Shown piece after piece: positions 35,026 to 44,954 of a stretch of DNA of 64,000 nt (the stretch's first letter is position 1; every line of letters starts with the position of its first letter). The DNA lies in contig NZ_CP019113.1 of assembly GCF_001888805.2 (NCBI RefSeq), positions 62,001-126,000 of the forward strand. The letters run 5' to 3'. Position numbers and translations under genes: made by a program. Source of the stretch: Enterobacter sp. SA187. Lineage in GTDB: Bacteria > Pseudomonadota > Gammaproteobacteria > Enterobacterales > Enterobacteriaceae. The notes below the pieces were generated by a model. The model made no database searches and was not told the DNA's origin. It worked only from the letters and a program-made list of their open reading frames with translations.

Positions 35026-35091
35026 GATCATTATCCCTTTAATGTCGATAAGCGGCAGTGTACTTCACAGTCACGCAGTTTGCAGCTTTGG

Positions 35092-35122
35092 TGCCGGGCG
35101 GCGACTACGTCTTGCCCGGCCT
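35092..35122. repeat. REP palindrome in the ascG-ascF region
   Basis: GTGCCGGGCGGCGACTACG/TCTTGCCCGGCCTAC is a single REP-type palindrome in a divergent intergenic region, which is less usual than after a gene end. Confidence 0.75.
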
Positions 35123-35207
35123 ACAGCCAATCAAATATTTAGCGAACCTCATCACAAATCAATATAAAAATCATTGTTTGATTTACAAGAACTAATCATT
35201 CTTTTGT

Positions 35208-35220
35208 GGAACCGGTTTCC
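35208..35220. promoter_or_regulatory. AscG operator
   Basis: GGAACCGGTTTCC is a palindrome with the central CG of LacI-family operators and fits the AscG site known in E. coli (AAACCGGTTT core). It lies 65 bases upstream of ascF. Confidence 0.75.
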
Positions 35221-35284
35221 TATCTGCTGTGTCATTGTCTGACAATGAAAGCGTATCTTACTGATAAAACAGGATTACTTCCCG

Positions 35285-36739
35285 ATGGCTAAGAATTATG
35301 CGGCGCTTGCCCACTCTGTGATTGCTGCGCTGGGCGGCGTTGACAATATCGCTGCCGTGACGCACTGCATGACGCGTCTGCGCTTTGTAGTAAAAGATGA
35401 ATCGCTCATCGACGCTCCCGGCCTGAAAAGCATCAGCGGCGTAATGGGCGTGGTGCGTAACGATAACCAGTGCCAGGTGATCATCGGCAACACGGTCTCG
35501 CAGGCGTTCCGCGAAGTGGTGAGCCTGCTGCCGGGAGATATGCAGCCGGTGGAAACCGCATCAAAACAGAAACTGACCTTAAAGCGCATCGGCGCAGGTA
35601 TTCTGGATGCGCTGATCGGCACCATGTCCCCGTTGATCCCGGCGATCATCGGCGGATCGATGGTCAAGCTGCTGGCGATGATTCTGGAGATGACCGGCGT
35701 GCTGGAAAAAGGCGCGCCAACGCTGACCATCCTGACGGTGATCGGCGACGGGGCCTTCTTCTTCCTGCCGCTGATGGTGGCGGCTTCGGCGGCGATCAAA
35801 TTTAAAACCAACATGTCGCTGGCGATAGCCATTGCCGGTGTGCTGGTGCACCCGAGCTTTATCGAGCTGATGGCGAAAGCGGCTCAGGGCGAGCACGTCG
35901 AATTCGCCTTTATCCCGGTGACGGCGGTGAAGTACACCTACACGGTGATCCCGGCGCTGGTGATGACCTGGTGCCTGTCTTATATCGAACGCTGGGTCGA
36001 TAAGATCACCCCGGCGGTGACGAAAAACTTCCTCAAGCCGATGCTGATCGTGCTGATTGCCGCCCCGCTCGCCATCGTGCTCATCGGCCCAATCGGTATC
36101 TGGATCGGCAGCGCCATCTCTGCGCTGGTGTACACCATTCACGATTATCTTGGCTGGCTGTCCGTCGCCATTATGGGCGCGCTGTGGCCGCTGCTGGTGA
36201 TGACCGGGATGCACCGCGTGTTTACGCCGACTATTATTCAGACCATCGCCGAAACCGGTAAAGAAGGCATGGTGATGCCGTCAGAAATTGGCGCTAACCT
36301 CTCCCTTGGCGGCTCCTCACTGGCGGTGGCGTGGAAAACGAAAAACCCGGAACTGCGTCAGACGGCGCTGGCAGCCGCCGCCTCTGCCATTCTGGCGGGC
36401 ATCTCGGAACCGGCGCTGTACGGCGTGGCGGTACGCCTGAAACGACCGCTTATCGCCAGCCTCATCAGCGGCTTTATCTGCGGCGCGGTGGCGGGCATTG
36501 CCGGACTCGCCAGCCATTCAATGGCAGCACCCGGACTGTTTACCAGCGTGCAGTTCTTCGATCCGGCCAATCCGATGAGCATCGTCTGGGTGTTCGGCGT
36601 GATGGCGCTGGCGGTGGTGCTGTCCTTTGTGCTCACGCTGATGCTGGGCTTTGAAGATATTCCGGTGGAAAAAGAAGCGGCGAAAGCGCGTGAGTTGCAG
36701 GCGGCGAAAGCGCCCGTCAGCACCGAAGCCAGAGCCTGA
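35285..36739 (+). CDS. ascF: AscF, beta-glucoside PTS permease IIBC
   Basis: 484 residues (E. coli 485). IIB domain at residues 1-85 with phosphorylatable Cys28 in THCMTRLRF; IIC membrane domain from about residue 100 with about 8-10 hydrophobic segments and the family motif SEPALYGV. Takes up arbutin, salicin and cellobiose-type sugars as phosphates, using an unlinked IIA. ascB follows after 17 bases. Confidence 0.96.
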   Translation: MAKNYAALAHSVIAALGGVDNIAAVTHCMTRLRFVVKDESLIDAPGLKSISGVMGVVRNDNQCQVIIGNTVSQAFREVVSLLPGDMQPVETASKQKLTLKRIGAGILDALIGTMSPLIPAIIGGSMVKLLAMILEMTGVLEKGAPTLTILTVIGDGAFFFLPLMVAASAAIKFKTNMSLAIAIAGVLVHPSFIELMAKAAQGEHVEFAFIPVTAVKYTYTVIPALVMTWCLSYIERWVDKITPAVTKNFLKPMLIVLIAAPLAIVLIGPIGIWIGSAISALVYTIHDYLGWLSVAIMGALWPLLVMTGMHRVFTPTIIQTIAETGKEGMVMPSEIGANLSLGGSSLAVAWKTKNPELRQTALAAAASAILAGISEPALYGVAVRLKRPLIASLISGFICGAVAGIAGLASHSMAAPGLFTSVQFFDPANPMSIVWVFGVMALAVVLSFVLTLMLGFEDIPVEKEAAKARELQAAKAPVSTEARA

Positions 36740-36756
36740 TTTAAGGAGAAGTAAGC

Positions 36757-38181
36757 ATGTCTGTATTTCCGGAAGGATTTTTATGGGGCGGCGCGCTGGC
36801 CGCCAACCAGTCTGAAGGGGCATATCGCGAAGGCGGCAAGGGCCTGACCACCGTCGATATGATCCCCCATGGCGCAAACCGCCTGCCGGTGAAGCTGGGC
36901 CAGGAAAAGCGCGTGGCGCTGCGTGATGATGAGTTCTACCCCAGCCATGAGGCGATTGATTTTTATCATCGCTACAAGGAAGACATCGCCCTGATGGCGG
37001 AGATGGGCTTCACGGTGTTCCGCACTTCCATTGCCTGGGCGCGCCTGTACCCGAATGGCGACGAACTGACGCCCAACCCGGAAGGCATCGCCTTCTATAA
37101 AGCGGTGTTTGAGGAGTGCAGAAAGTACAACATTGAACCGCTGGTAACGCTGTGCCATTTCGACGTGCCGATGCATCTGGTGGTGGAATATGGCTCCTGG
37201 CGCAACCGCAAGATGGTGGAGTTCTTCACCCGCTATGCGCGCACCTGTTTTGAAGAATTTGACGGGCTGGTGAAGTACTGGCTGACGTTCAATGAAATCA
37301 ACATCATGCTGCACAGCCCGTTCTCCGGCGCGGGACTGGCGTTTGAAGAAGGTGAAAATCAGGACCAGGTGAAATACCAGGCCGCGCACCATGAGCTGAT
37401 TGCCAGCGCGCTGGCGACTAAAATAGCCCATGAGGTGAACCCGCACAATCAGGTGGGCTGTATGCTGGCGGGCGGTAATTTTTACCCGTATTCCTGCAAG
37501 CCGGAAGATGTGTGGATGGCACTGGAGAAAGATCGCGAAAACCTGTTCTTTATCGACGTGCAGGCGCGCGGGGCCTATCCGTCCTATTCCGCCCGCGTGT
37601 TCCGCGAGAAAGGCGTACACATTGAAAAAGCGCCGGGCGACGATGAGATCCTGAAAAACACCGTCGATTTCGTGTCGTTCAGCTATTACGCCTCCCGCTG
37701 CGCGTCAGCGGATATGAACGCCGGAAACACCAGCGCGGCCAATATCGTGAAGTCACTGAAAAACCCGTACATTCAGGCCAGCGAATGGGGCTGGGGCATC
37801 GATCCGCTGGGCTTACGCATCACCATGAATATGATGTATGACCGGTACCAGAAGCCGCTGTTCCTGGTGGAAAATGGCCTCGGCGCGCGGGATGAAATCG
37901 ATGCCAACGGCGAGATCAACGACGATTACCGCATAAGCTATCTGCGCGAGCATATCCGCGCGATGGGTGACGCCATCGAAGACGGCGTGCCGCTGATGGG
38001 TTATACCTCATGGGGCTGTATCGATCTGGTATCGGCATCCACCGGTGAAATGAGCAAGCGCTATGGTTTTGTGTATGTGGATCGCGATGACGCCGGCAAC
38101 GGCACCCTCGCCCGCACGCGCAAGAAATCCTTCTGGTGGTATAAGAAAGTGATTGCCAGTAATGGCGCGGATTTGGAATAA
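36757..38181 (+). CDS. ascB: AscB, 6-phospho-beta-glucosidase (GH1)
   Basis: 474 residues, as in E. coli. Glycoside hydrolase family 1: N-terminal FPEGFLWGGALAANQSEGA, acid/base Glu180 in TFNEIN and nucleophile Glu372 in LVENGLG. Hydrolyses phospho-beta-glucosides brought in by AscF, in the cytosol. A TAAGGAGAAG ribosome-binding site precedes the ATG. Confidence 0.97.
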   Translation: MSVFPEGFLWGGALAANQSEGAYREGGKGLTTVDMIPHGANRLPVKLGQEKRVALRDDEFYPSHEAIDFYHRYKEDIALMAEMGFTVFRTSIAWARLYPNGDELTPNPEGIAFYKAVFEECRKYNIEPLVTLCHFDVPMHLVVEYGSWRNRKMVEFFTRYARTCFEEFDGLVKYWLTFNEINIMLHSPFSGAGLAFEEGENQDQVKYQAAHHELIASALATKIAHEVNPHNQVGCMLAGGNFYPYSCKPEDVWMALEKDRENLFFIDVQARGAYPSYSARVFREKGVHIEKAPGDDEILKNTVDFVSFSYYASRCASADMNAGNTSAANIVKSLKNPYIQASEWGWGIDPLGLRITMNMMYDRYQKPLFLVENGLGARDEIDANGEINDDYRISYLREHIRAMGDAIEDGVPLMGYTSWGCIDLVSASTGEMSKRYGFVYVDRDDAGNGTLARTRKKSFWWYKKVIASNGADLE

Positions 38182-38188
38182 ATTGCAT

Positions 38189-38277
38189 TGCCCGGTGGCG
38201 GCTTCGCCTGACCGGGCCTACAAAAATCCGCATTGTCGAAATTATGTAGGCCGGTGCAAGCGCAGCGCCGCCCGGCA
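38189..38277. repeat. BIME: two inverted REP units after ascB
   Basis: TGCCCGGTGGCGG...GACCGGGCCTACA at 38189-38222 and TGTAGGCCGG...GCCGCCCGGCA at 38245-38277. They fill the gap between the convergent ascB and hycI. Confidence 0.85.
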
Positions 38278-38300
38278 TTTCCCACCGGGCAGAGTTTCAA

Positions 38301-38756
38301 TCACAGCGGTGAAAAACCGCCGTTCCCCTGCCATCCGGCAAGGCGCTGATACACCGTTTCCACCGCCGCCTTTACCGGCGGCGTCATCGGATAATAAAAG
38401 CCAACAATATCCGGCTGAATGCCGACAAAAATCACCTCGCCGACATCGTCTTTTAACTGATCGACCAGATAGTTGAGCGGCATATTGTGGGTGGTCATCA
38501 TAAACATGTCGGCGATGTCATCGGGATCGATAATGCGGATCTCGCCGGGGTTCAGCCCCATGTCGGTGGCATCGACAATCATCAGCCTCGCGGGTTTAAG
38601 CTCGCGGATCGCCACGATGTCATTTTCCGGCGCGCTGCCGCCGTCAATCACCGTCCACCCTTCACAGCCCCGCTCCGCGCATATTTCCGCCAGCAGCGGA
38701 CCTGCGCCGTCGTCGCCCATCATGGTGTTGCCGACGCAGAGTAAAACATCAGTCAC
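38301..38756 (-). CDS. hycI: HycI, endopeptidase that matures hydrogenase 3 large subunit
   Basis: 151 residues (E. coli 156). The nickel-sensing residues of the family are visible: Asp in GNTMMGDDGAGP (about residue 15), Asp in DATDMGLNPGE (about 60) and His in MTTHNMP (about 90). Removes the C-terminal 32 residues of HycE after nickel insertion. Last gene of the hyc operon; overlaps hycH by 8 bases. Confidence 0.96.
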   Translation of the reverse strand: MTDVLLCVGNTMMGDDGAGPLLAEICAERGCEGWTVIDGGSAPENDIVAIRELKPARLMIVDATDMGLNPGEIRIIDPDDIADMFMMTTHNMPLNYLVDQLKDDVGEVIFVGIQPDIVGFYYPMTPPVKAAVETVYQRLAGWQGNGGFSPL

Positions 38757-39159
38757 GTAATCTCCTCACCATCAGGTAGATGGCATTCTCCTGATAAATA
38801 TCGTGCAGCATACCGAGCAGCGTCCGGCTCCAGGCCTGCTGCTCCGGCGTCTGCTGCGCCCGGGCGCGATCAAAGGCGTTGGCCAGCATGCTGATGTGCG
38901 AATGGTCGATGACGATCTCGCCATACTTCGGTACGCCTTCCATTTTGCGCCGCGCCTCGCTGCCCTCCTCCAGCGTACCGATCCACGCCAGATACGCCTG
39001 CCACGGGCAGGTCAGCGCCGCTTCCAGGCAGTCGATCACCCCCAGGTGATGACCGATCGCCAGGCTGTAATAGACCACCTGCTGCGCGGCGGGCGGCGTG
39101 GCATCATTCTCGTCGACAAATTTGCGACTCAACTGACTGAAAACGACCTTCTCGCTCAT
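38749..39159 (-). CDS. hycH: HycH, hydrogenase 3 maturation protein
   Basis: 136 residues, the E. coli length. Needed for conversion of the HycE precursor in E. coli, exact role unclear. No signal peptide or metal motif is evident; LAIGHHLGVIDCL is characteristic. Overlaps both hycG (4 bases) and hycI (8 bases). Confidence 0.95.
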   Translation of the reverse strand: MSEKVVFSQLSRKFVDENDATPPAAQQVVYYSLAIGHHLGVIDCLEAALTCPWQAYLAWIGTLEEGSEARRKMEGVPKYGEIVIDHSHISMLANAFDRARAQQTPEQQAWSRTLLGMLHDIYQENAIYLMVRRLRD

Positions 39160-39923
39160 CTGATGCGCGCCTCGTTCACCACGCTGTTAAGCCGCTGCAC
39201 GATTTCATTCAGCCGCGGATCGTTTTCTGCTTCCAGCCAGCGCGCCACCTGCTGTTCGCCCTTGCCCAGCAGCCGCAGATAATCATCGGCAATCTGGCGG
39301 CCATAGCGATAACCGGCCAGCTGGCGGGCAGCGCGATCCACCCGCACGCGCAGCGGCTGCATCATGTCGTCATGCAACAGTTCAGCAGGCTGGTTGTCCT
39401 GCTCACCCGGCAGACGGGTGTGAATTTTTTGCTCCAGCAGGCCCAGCGCCATGGCAAAGCCATACAGGGTGGCGGCAGGCGTCGGCGGGCAGCCCGGAAT
39501 ATAAACGTCCACCGGCACAATTTTGTCGGTGCCGCCCCACACGCAGTAGAGATCGTGGAAGATGCCGCCGCTGTTGCCGCAGGCGCCGTAAGAGATGCAG
39601 ATTTTCGGATCGGGCGCTGACTGCCAGGCGCGCAGCGCAGGGGAGCGCATAGCGCGGGTCACTGCACCGGTAAACAGCAGAATGTCGGCATGACGCGGTG
39701 ACGGCACTACTTTGATGCCGAAGCGTTCGGCGTCGAACAGCGGCGAAAGCGTGGCGAAAATCTCGATTTCGCAGCCATTGCAACCGCCGCAGTCCACCCG
39801 GTAGACATAGGCGGAACGCTTGATGTTTTTCAGCAGCGAGGTTTTCATGCGCGCGATGGATTCATCCACCGTCATCGGCACCGGAATGCCGTTATCGTCA
39901 CGCGGTCCAATTAGGTTTTGCAT
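39156..39923 (-). CDS. hycG: HycG, hydrogenase 3 small subunit
   Basis: 255 residues, as in E. coli, from the ATG giving MQNLIGPRDDNGIPVP; it shares one base with the hycF stop (TAATG). The [4Fe-4S] segment is VDCGGCNGCEIEI, with further cluster cysteines in SYGACGNSGG and VYIPGCPPTP; related to NuoB of complex I. The open frame continues upstream across hycF but this is not conserved. Cytoplasmic face of the membrane, paired with HycE. Confidence 0.96.
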   Translation of the reverse strand: MQNLIGPRDDNGIPVPMTVDESIARMKTSLLKNIKRSAYVYRVDCGGCNGCEIEIFATLSPLFDAERFGIKVVPSPRHADILLFTGAVTRAMRSPALRAWQSAPDPKICISYGACGNSGGIFHDLYCVWGGTDKIVPVDVYIPGCPPTPAATLYGFAMALGLLEQKIHTRLPGEQDNQPAELLHDDMMQPLRVRVDRAARQLAGYRYGRQIADDYLRLLGKGEQQVARWLEAENDPRLNEIVQRLNSVVNEARIR

Positions 39924-40465
39924 TAGCTGGCCTTCCTCATGTGGCGGGTCAGTTCGATCCGATCTGACGGCACCAGGCATTTCTGACGTTTGCAGTCCGG
40001 GCAGGTTTCGAAGCTCTCCCGGTGCTCGTGCGCACGGGTGTCGCCGTTGTGTTGCAGCAGGGCGATGGCGTAGTCGATCTCTTTTTGCACGGCAAAGGGC
40101 CGGGCGCAGACGCGGCATTCGCACAGCGCAAAGCGCGACTGTTGCAGGAAATCCTCTTTCTTCCATACCGCCAGTTCATAGGCCTGGGACAGGGTAATGG
40201 CCGCCGTCGGACAGACCTCTTCGCAGCGACCGCAAAAAATGCAGCGCCCGAGGTTAAACTGCCAGGCCTGCTCGCCACGGGCCAGATTGGTTTCTACGCT
40301 CAGGGCGTTTGACGGACAGGCGTTCACGCAGGCGGCGCAGCCGATGCACTGCTGCGGATTGTGCTCCGGCTTGCCGCGAAAATTTTTATCGACGGCAATC
40401 GGCTCCAGCGGGTACGACGAGGTCGGCGCGCCGGTTTTGATGACTTTTTTGATAAAGGTAAACAT
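39923..40465 (-). CDS. hycF: HycF, ferredoxin-like subunit of hydrogenase 3
   Basis: 180 residues, as in E. coli. Two [4Fe-4S] motifs, CIGCAACVNACPSNAL and CIFCGRCEEVCPTAAI (residues ~41-85), plus additional cysteines in CECRVCARP and CPDCKRQKC. Related to NuoI; relays electrons from formate dehydrogenase towards HycG. Between hycE and hycG with tight spacing. Confidence 0.96.
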   Translation of the reverse strand: MFTFIKKVIKTGAPTSSYPLEPIAVDKNFRGKPEHNPQQCIGCAACVNACPSNALSVETNLARGEQAWQFNLGRCIFCGRCEEVCPTAAITLSQAYELAVWKKEDFLQQSRFALCECRVCARPFAVQKEIDYAIALLQHNGDTRAHEHRESFETCPDCKRQKCLVPSDRIELTRHMRKAS

Positions 40466-40474
40466 GGCGACTCC

Positions 40475-42184
40475 TTATTTCAGCGGCGAGTTTTTACGCT
40501 CGATGCTGTAGCGCTCAAGCTCTTTGTACGGCACCACTTTGCTTTTCTTCCTGCGCACATCCACCACCGTCATACGGTCGGTGCAGGAGTAGCAGGGGTC
40601 GAGGCTGCCGATGATCAGCGGCGCGTCGGATACCGTATTGCCGCGCAGCATATAGCGCAGGGTCGGCCAGTTCGCATAGGTCGCCGCCCGGCAACGCCAG
40701 CGGTAGAGTTTCTGGTTGTCGCCGGTCATGCTCCAGTGAATATCATCGCCGCGCGGCGCTTCGGCAAAACCGAGGGCAAAACGGTGCGGGATATAGGTAA
40801 AGCCCTCCACCAGCAGCGGGCCGCCGGGCAGGTTATCCAGACCAAAGTCGATCATATTGAGCGCGGTCAGCACTTCGTTGATGCGCACTTTCAGGCGGGA
40901 GATGACGTCGCAGCCCTGTTCACTGTGCACCGTCATCGGCAACAGCCCGTAGCCGACGAACGGGTGATCGGCGCGGGTATCGCGCGCATGGCCGCTGGCG
41001 CGCACCATCGGGCCGACATTGCTGAAGTCACGGGCAATTTGCGGATCCAGACGGCCAATGCCGACGGTACGCTGTTCGATATTCGGCGTGCTCATCAGCA
41101 CATCCACCAGTTCCATTACGTCGCGGCGCATCTGCTGCGCCAGTTGACGGGTCTGGATCATGTCGTCTTTCAGCATGTCACGACGAATGCCGCCGATCAG
41201 GTTCATGCCGTAGGTTTTACGCGCGCCGGTGAGGATCTCCGCCATTTTCATGGAGGTTTCGCGCACGCGGAAAAACTGCATAAAGCCGGAGTCAAAGCCG
41301 ACAAAGTGACAGGCCAGGCCGAGGTTCAGCAGATGGCTGTGCAGCCGCTCCACTTCCAGCAGAATGGCGCGGATCATCTGCGCACGCTCCGGCACCTTAA
41401 TGCCCATCGCGTTTTCCACCGAGGTGGTGTAGGCGGTACTGTGGGCAAAGCCGCAGATGCCGCACACGCGATCCGACAGGAAAGTCACTTCGTTATAGCC
41501 CATGCGGGTTTCCGCCAGTTTTTCCATGCCCCGATGGACATAGAACAGGCGGTAATCGGCGTCGATAATGTTTTCGCCATCGACAAACAGGCGGAAATGG
41601 CCCGGTTCGTCGGAGGTGACGTGCAGTGGGCCAATCGGTACGACGTTATTTTTCTTACTGCCCAGTTCGTTAATAAACTCGTAGGTTTCGCTGTCGGTGG
41701 TCGGGGCCGGGCGTTGACGGTAATCCATACTGTCTTTACGCAGCGGATAGAGTTCGTCCGGCCAGTCATCCGGCAGCACCAGGCGACGCTCATCCGGCAG
41801 CCCAACCGGGCGCAGGCCGTACATGTCGCGCACTTCGCGCTCGCCCCAGACCGCCGCCGGTACGCGCGGCGTCACCGATGGAAACTCAAGGGTACTGGCG
41901 TCCACTTCCACCCGCACCGTGATCCAGCATTTGATGCCCTGCTCCATCGACAGCACGTAGTAGACGGCGTAATGGCCGCACAGCTGGCGTTCGTCGTTGC
42001 CGAACAGCACCGACAGCCAGCCGCCCTGCTGGTAATAGAGAAACTCCACCACTTCCGGCAGATAATTCACTTTCACCGTCAGGGTGAGCTGATCGCGGGT
42101 CTGCCAGGCTTCATCCAGCACCACGCCCGGAAAGGCCTGATGCAGGGCGGCGAGGTAGTGTTGACCGATTTTTTCTTCAGACAT
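40475..42184 (-). CDS. hycE: HycE, hydrogenase 3 NiFe large subunit precursor
   Basis: 569 residues, as in E. coli. The N-terminal third resembles NuoC, the rest NuoD. Nickel-iron ligands are in RVCGICGFAHS (near residues 241-244) and DPCYSCTDR (Cys531 and Cys534). Cleavage by HycI is expected between Arg537 and Met538, leaving the 32-residue tail MTVVDVRRKKSK and onward. Makes H2 from protons with electrons from formate. The GAACTTATGT region gives a modest ribosome-binding site. Confidence 0.98.
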   Translation of the reverse strand: MSEEKIGQHYLAALHQAFPGVVLDEAWQTRDQLTLTVKVNYLPEVVEFLYYQQGGWLSVLFGNDERQLCGHYAVYYVLSMEQGIKCWITVRVEVDASTLEFPSVTPRVPAAVWGEREVRDMYGLRPVGLPDERRLVLPDDWPDELYPLRKDSMDYRQRPAPTTDSETYEFINELGSKKNNVVPIGPLHVTSDEPGHFRLFVDGENIIDADYRLFYVHRGMEKLAETRMGYNEVTFLSDRVCGICGFAHSTAYTTSVENAMGIKVPERAQMIRAILLEVERLHSHLLNLGLACHFVGFDSGFMQFFRVRETSMKMAEILTGARKTYGMNLIGGIRRDMLKDDMIQTRQLAQQMRRDVMELVDVLMSTPNIEQRTVGIGRLDPQIARDFSNVGPMVRASGHARDTRADHPFVGYGLLPMTVHSEQGCDVISRLKVRINEVLTALNMIDFGLDNLPGGPLLVEGFTYIPHRFALGFAEAPRGDDIHWSMTGDNQKLYRWRCRAATYANWPTLRYMLRGNTVSDAPLIIGSLDPCYSCTDRMTVVDVRRKKSKVVPYKELERYSIERKNSPLK

Positions 42185-42201
42185 ACATAAGTTCTCTTAA
42201 A

Positions 42202-43125
42202 TCACGCCGCCAGCAAGGAGACGAAGGCTAAAAAGGCAAAGCCGAAACCGGCCCAGGTGACGCGCGAGGTGGCGCAAAAACGCAGCCGCGCCATGCTGTT
42301 TTCAAACAGGGCGATCGCCAGCACGCCGACAAGCAGTTTCACCACGGCAATCACCAGCGCCAGCAGCAGGCCGGTCACGCTGAAGTGCATCATCTGCCCC
42401 CAGGGGAAAAAGACGCCGACAAAGAGTTGCAGCACCACCAGCTGTTTGAGGCAGATGCCCCACTTCAGCACCGCAAAGCCGCTGCCGCTGTACTCGGTCA
42501 GCGGCCCTTCCTGTAACTCCTGCTCCGCTTCCGCGAGATCGAACGGCAGTTTGCCCATCTCAATAAAGGTGGCGAAGGCACAGGCGCAGAGCGCAAGGAT
42601 CAGCGGCAGGCTGCGCCCGGCGGGCCAGTGGTAAATCGCGGCGGCGATATAAGAGATGTGCGTCGAACCCGCCACCAGCGCGGCGACCCACAGTCCCAGG
42701 ATCAGGATCGGCTCTACCAGTACGCCGAGCATCGCCTCACGGCTGGCCCCCAGCCCGGTAAAGGGACTGCCGGTATCCAGCCCGGCGATGGCAAAGAAGA
42801 AGCGTGCAATGGCGAACAGGTAAATCAGGGTGATCAGATCGCCCAGCACCGGCAGCGGCGAGGCGACGGTGATCACCGGCAGCGCGGTGGCGATGGTCAG
42901 CATCACGCCGACCATCACGAACGGCATCAGGCGAAACACCCAGCCCGCCGCGTCCGGCGCAATGCTCTGCCGACCGAACAGCTTGATCAGGTCGCGGTAT
43001 TCCTGGAGCACCCCCGGCCCGCGGCGATTATGCAGACGGGCGCGCGCCACGCGGGTTACGCCGGACAGCAGCGGCGCGAAGGCAAACAGCGCCAGCGCCT
43101 GAAGTAACGGAAACAGCAGATTCAT
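42202..43125 (-). CDS. hycD: HycD, membrane subunit of formate hydrogenlyase (NuoH-like)
   Basis: 307 residues, as in E. coli. About eight membrane segments; conserved NuoH-type segments LHNRRGPGVLQEYRDLIKLFG and LPFDLAEAEQEL with their acidic residues. Anchors the soluble hydrogenase arm in the inner membrane together with HycC. Two bases separate it from hycC. Confidence 0.97.
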   Translation of the reverse strand: MNLLFPLLQALALFAFAPLLSGVTRVARARLHNRRGPGVLQEYRDLIKLFGRQSIAPDAAGWVFRLMPFVMVGVMLTIATALPVITVASPLPVLGDLITLIYLFAIARFFFAIAGLDTGSPFTGLGASREAMLGVLVEPILILGLWVAALVAGSTHISYIAAAIYHWPAGRSLPLILALCACAFATFIEMGKLPFDLAEAEQELQEGPLTEYSGSGFAVLKWGICLKQLVVLQLFVGVFFPWGQMMHFSVTGLLLALVIAVVKLLVGVLAIALFENSMARLRFCATSRVTWAGFGFAFLAFVSLLAA

Positions 43126-43127
43126 GT

Positions 43128-44954
43128 TCAGGCTCCTCGGGAAATCACAACCACCACCAGCACCGCCAGCTCGATCAGCGCCAGGCGACGGAACAGTACC
43201 GCCGCCCCTTCATGCTGCCAGCCAGGAATGCGGGCGACCGGATCCAGCCAGTGACGCAGCTTCAGCACCGGGGCAAAAGCGGCTTTCACCGGATGGGCAA
43301 AACCGTGGGCGGTGATCACCATGGATGGCTCGTGATCGTAACCGCACACCCATGCCGCCCCGCGCTGGCGTCCCGGTAAACGGTCGCCTTTCAACAACAG
43401 CATGATGATCAGCGGCAACAGCGGACAGGCCACCAGCAGCAGCGCGATCATCGGCTGTGACACGCTGGTCTGCGCGGTGGCAAGCGGCAGCGGTACCGCC
43501 GTTGATAACAGCGGCAGCAGCCAGGGCACGCCCACGCCGCCCGCGATACAGCACAGCGCCAGCGCCACCACGGAGAAGGTCATCAGCAAGGGCGCAGGAC
43601 GGGCGTTTGCCGCCTCCGGGGTGCGGGGCGTGCCGAGAAAGGTCACGCCATAGACTTTCGCCATACACATCACCGCCAGCGCGCCGGTGATCGCCAGCCC
43701 CACGGCTAACAGCGGGCCGAGCAGACGGCCGATAAACAGCTCGCTGCTGCTCAGGCGGAAGAAGGACTGGTAGATCACCCACTCCCCGGCAAAGCCGTTG
43801 AGCGGCGGCAGCGCCGCCATCGCCATCAGCCCCACCAGCATGGCGAGCGAGATCAGCGGCATGCGTTTGCCGATACCGCCCAGTTTTTCAATATCGCGAT
43901 GTCCGGTCTGATACCAGACGCTGCCCGCGCCGAGAAACAGCGTGCTTTTAAACAGGCTGTGGTTGATGAGGTGATAGAGGCCGCCGGTCATGCCAAGGGC
44001 GATAAGCGCGGGCTGTTGCAGGGCGATGCCGGTCAGACCGGCCCCCAGACCGAGCAAAATAATGCCGATATTTTCCAGCGTGTGGTACGCCAGCAGACGC
44101 TGAATATTGTGCTCCATCAGCGCGTAAAGGCCGCCGACAAAAGCCGTCACCATCCCCAGCGCCAGCAGCACAATGCCCCACCACAGCGGTGGATTACCGC
44201 CCGCGAGCGATAATGTCAGGATGCCGAACAGACCGATTTTCATCACCACGGTGGAGAACAGCGCCGCGGCGGGCGCACTGGCATTCGCATGGGCCTGCGG
44301 CACCCAGCCGTGCAGCGGGATGATCCCCGCCAGCAGGCCAAATCCGGCCACGCCGGTGAGCCAGATCCCGGCGCTCAGCGGTAACTGTTGGGCGGCCATA
44401 TTCATCTGCGTCAGATCCAGCGTGTGATAACGCTGCCAGATCAGCCCGCAGCTGACGACCAGCAGCAGCGTGCCCGCCCGGCCCAGCACAAACCACAGTT
44501 TTGCCGACTGGCCGCAGCCGGTAAGAAACACCGCGCACAGCGCCATGATCTCCGCCATGACCACCAGCACGCCAAAGTTATCTGCAACGACAGCGCACAC
44601 CGCCGCCGCCATCAGGGCGTTCATCAGCAGACCGTTCGCCTGCACCCCGGCATGACGATGCCAGTCAAGGTTAAACAGGCTGACAAACAGCCCGCACAGG
44701 CCGAGGGTGATAAGCCAGATCGCAGACAGCGGCGTGATCAGCATCCCCATACCCGCCAGCGATACCGTGCCCTGCACCGCCACGCCGTCGAGCAGTACCA
44801 GCGCGCCGGCCCCCGCCGTCATGACGCTGGCGAGCGCGCCGCCCAGCCCTGCCATCACGCCGCTCAGCGGCTTATAAAATGAAAATGCCGCTGCCAGCAA
44901 CGCCGCCGCGGAAAAAAACAGCAGCGCGCTGTTAATGAGTGAAAGCGCGTTCAA
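43128..44954 (-). CDS. hycC: HycC, membrane subunit of formate hydrogenlyase (antiporter/NuoL-like)
   Basis: 608 residues, as in E. coli. Many membrane segments; proton-channel type residues in GIIPLHGWVPQAHANA and RLLAYHTLENIG, as in Mrp/NuoL/M/N subunits. Thought to couple hydrogen production to ion movement, though this remains debated for hydrogenase 3. Overlaps hycB by 4 bases. Confidence 0.97.
   Translation of the reverse strand: MNALSLINSALLFFSAAALLAAAFSFYKPLSGVMAGLGGALASVMTAGAGALVLLDGVAVQGTVSLAGMGMLITPLSAIWLITLGLCGLFVSLFNLDWHRHAGVQANGLLMNALMAAAVCAVVADNFGVLVVMAEIMALCAVFLTGCGQSAKLWFVLGRAGTLLLVVSCGLIWQRYHTLDLTQMNMAAQQLPLSAGIWLTGVAGFGLLAGIIPLHGWVPQAHANASAPAAALFSTVVMKIGLFGILTLSLAGGNPPLWWGIVLLALGMVTAFVGGLYALMEHNIQRLLAYHTLENIGIILLGLGAGLTGIALQQPALIALGMTGGLYHLINHSLFKSTLFLGAGSVWYQTGHRDIEKLGGIGKRMPLISLAMLVGLMAMAALPPLNGFAGEWVIYQSFFRLSSSELFIGRLLGPLLAVGLAITGALAVMCMAKVYGVTFLGTPRTPEAANARPAPLLMTFSVVALALCCIAGGVGVPWLLPLLSTAVPLPLATAQTSVSQPMIALLLVACPLLPLIIMLLLKGDRLPGRQRGAAWVCGYDHEPSMVITAHGFAHPVKAAFAPVLKLRHWLDPVARIPGWQHEGAAVLFRRLALIELAVLVVVVISRGA

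Noticed and set aside
39924..40166. N-terminal extension of HycG across hycF
   Set aside because: The frame stays open but hycF is conserved there; the HycG start at MQNLIGP matches E. coli and overlaps the hycF stop as expected.
40361..42190. 609-codon open frame opposite hycE
   Set aside because: Antisense to a conserved catalytic subunit; no start signal or motif.
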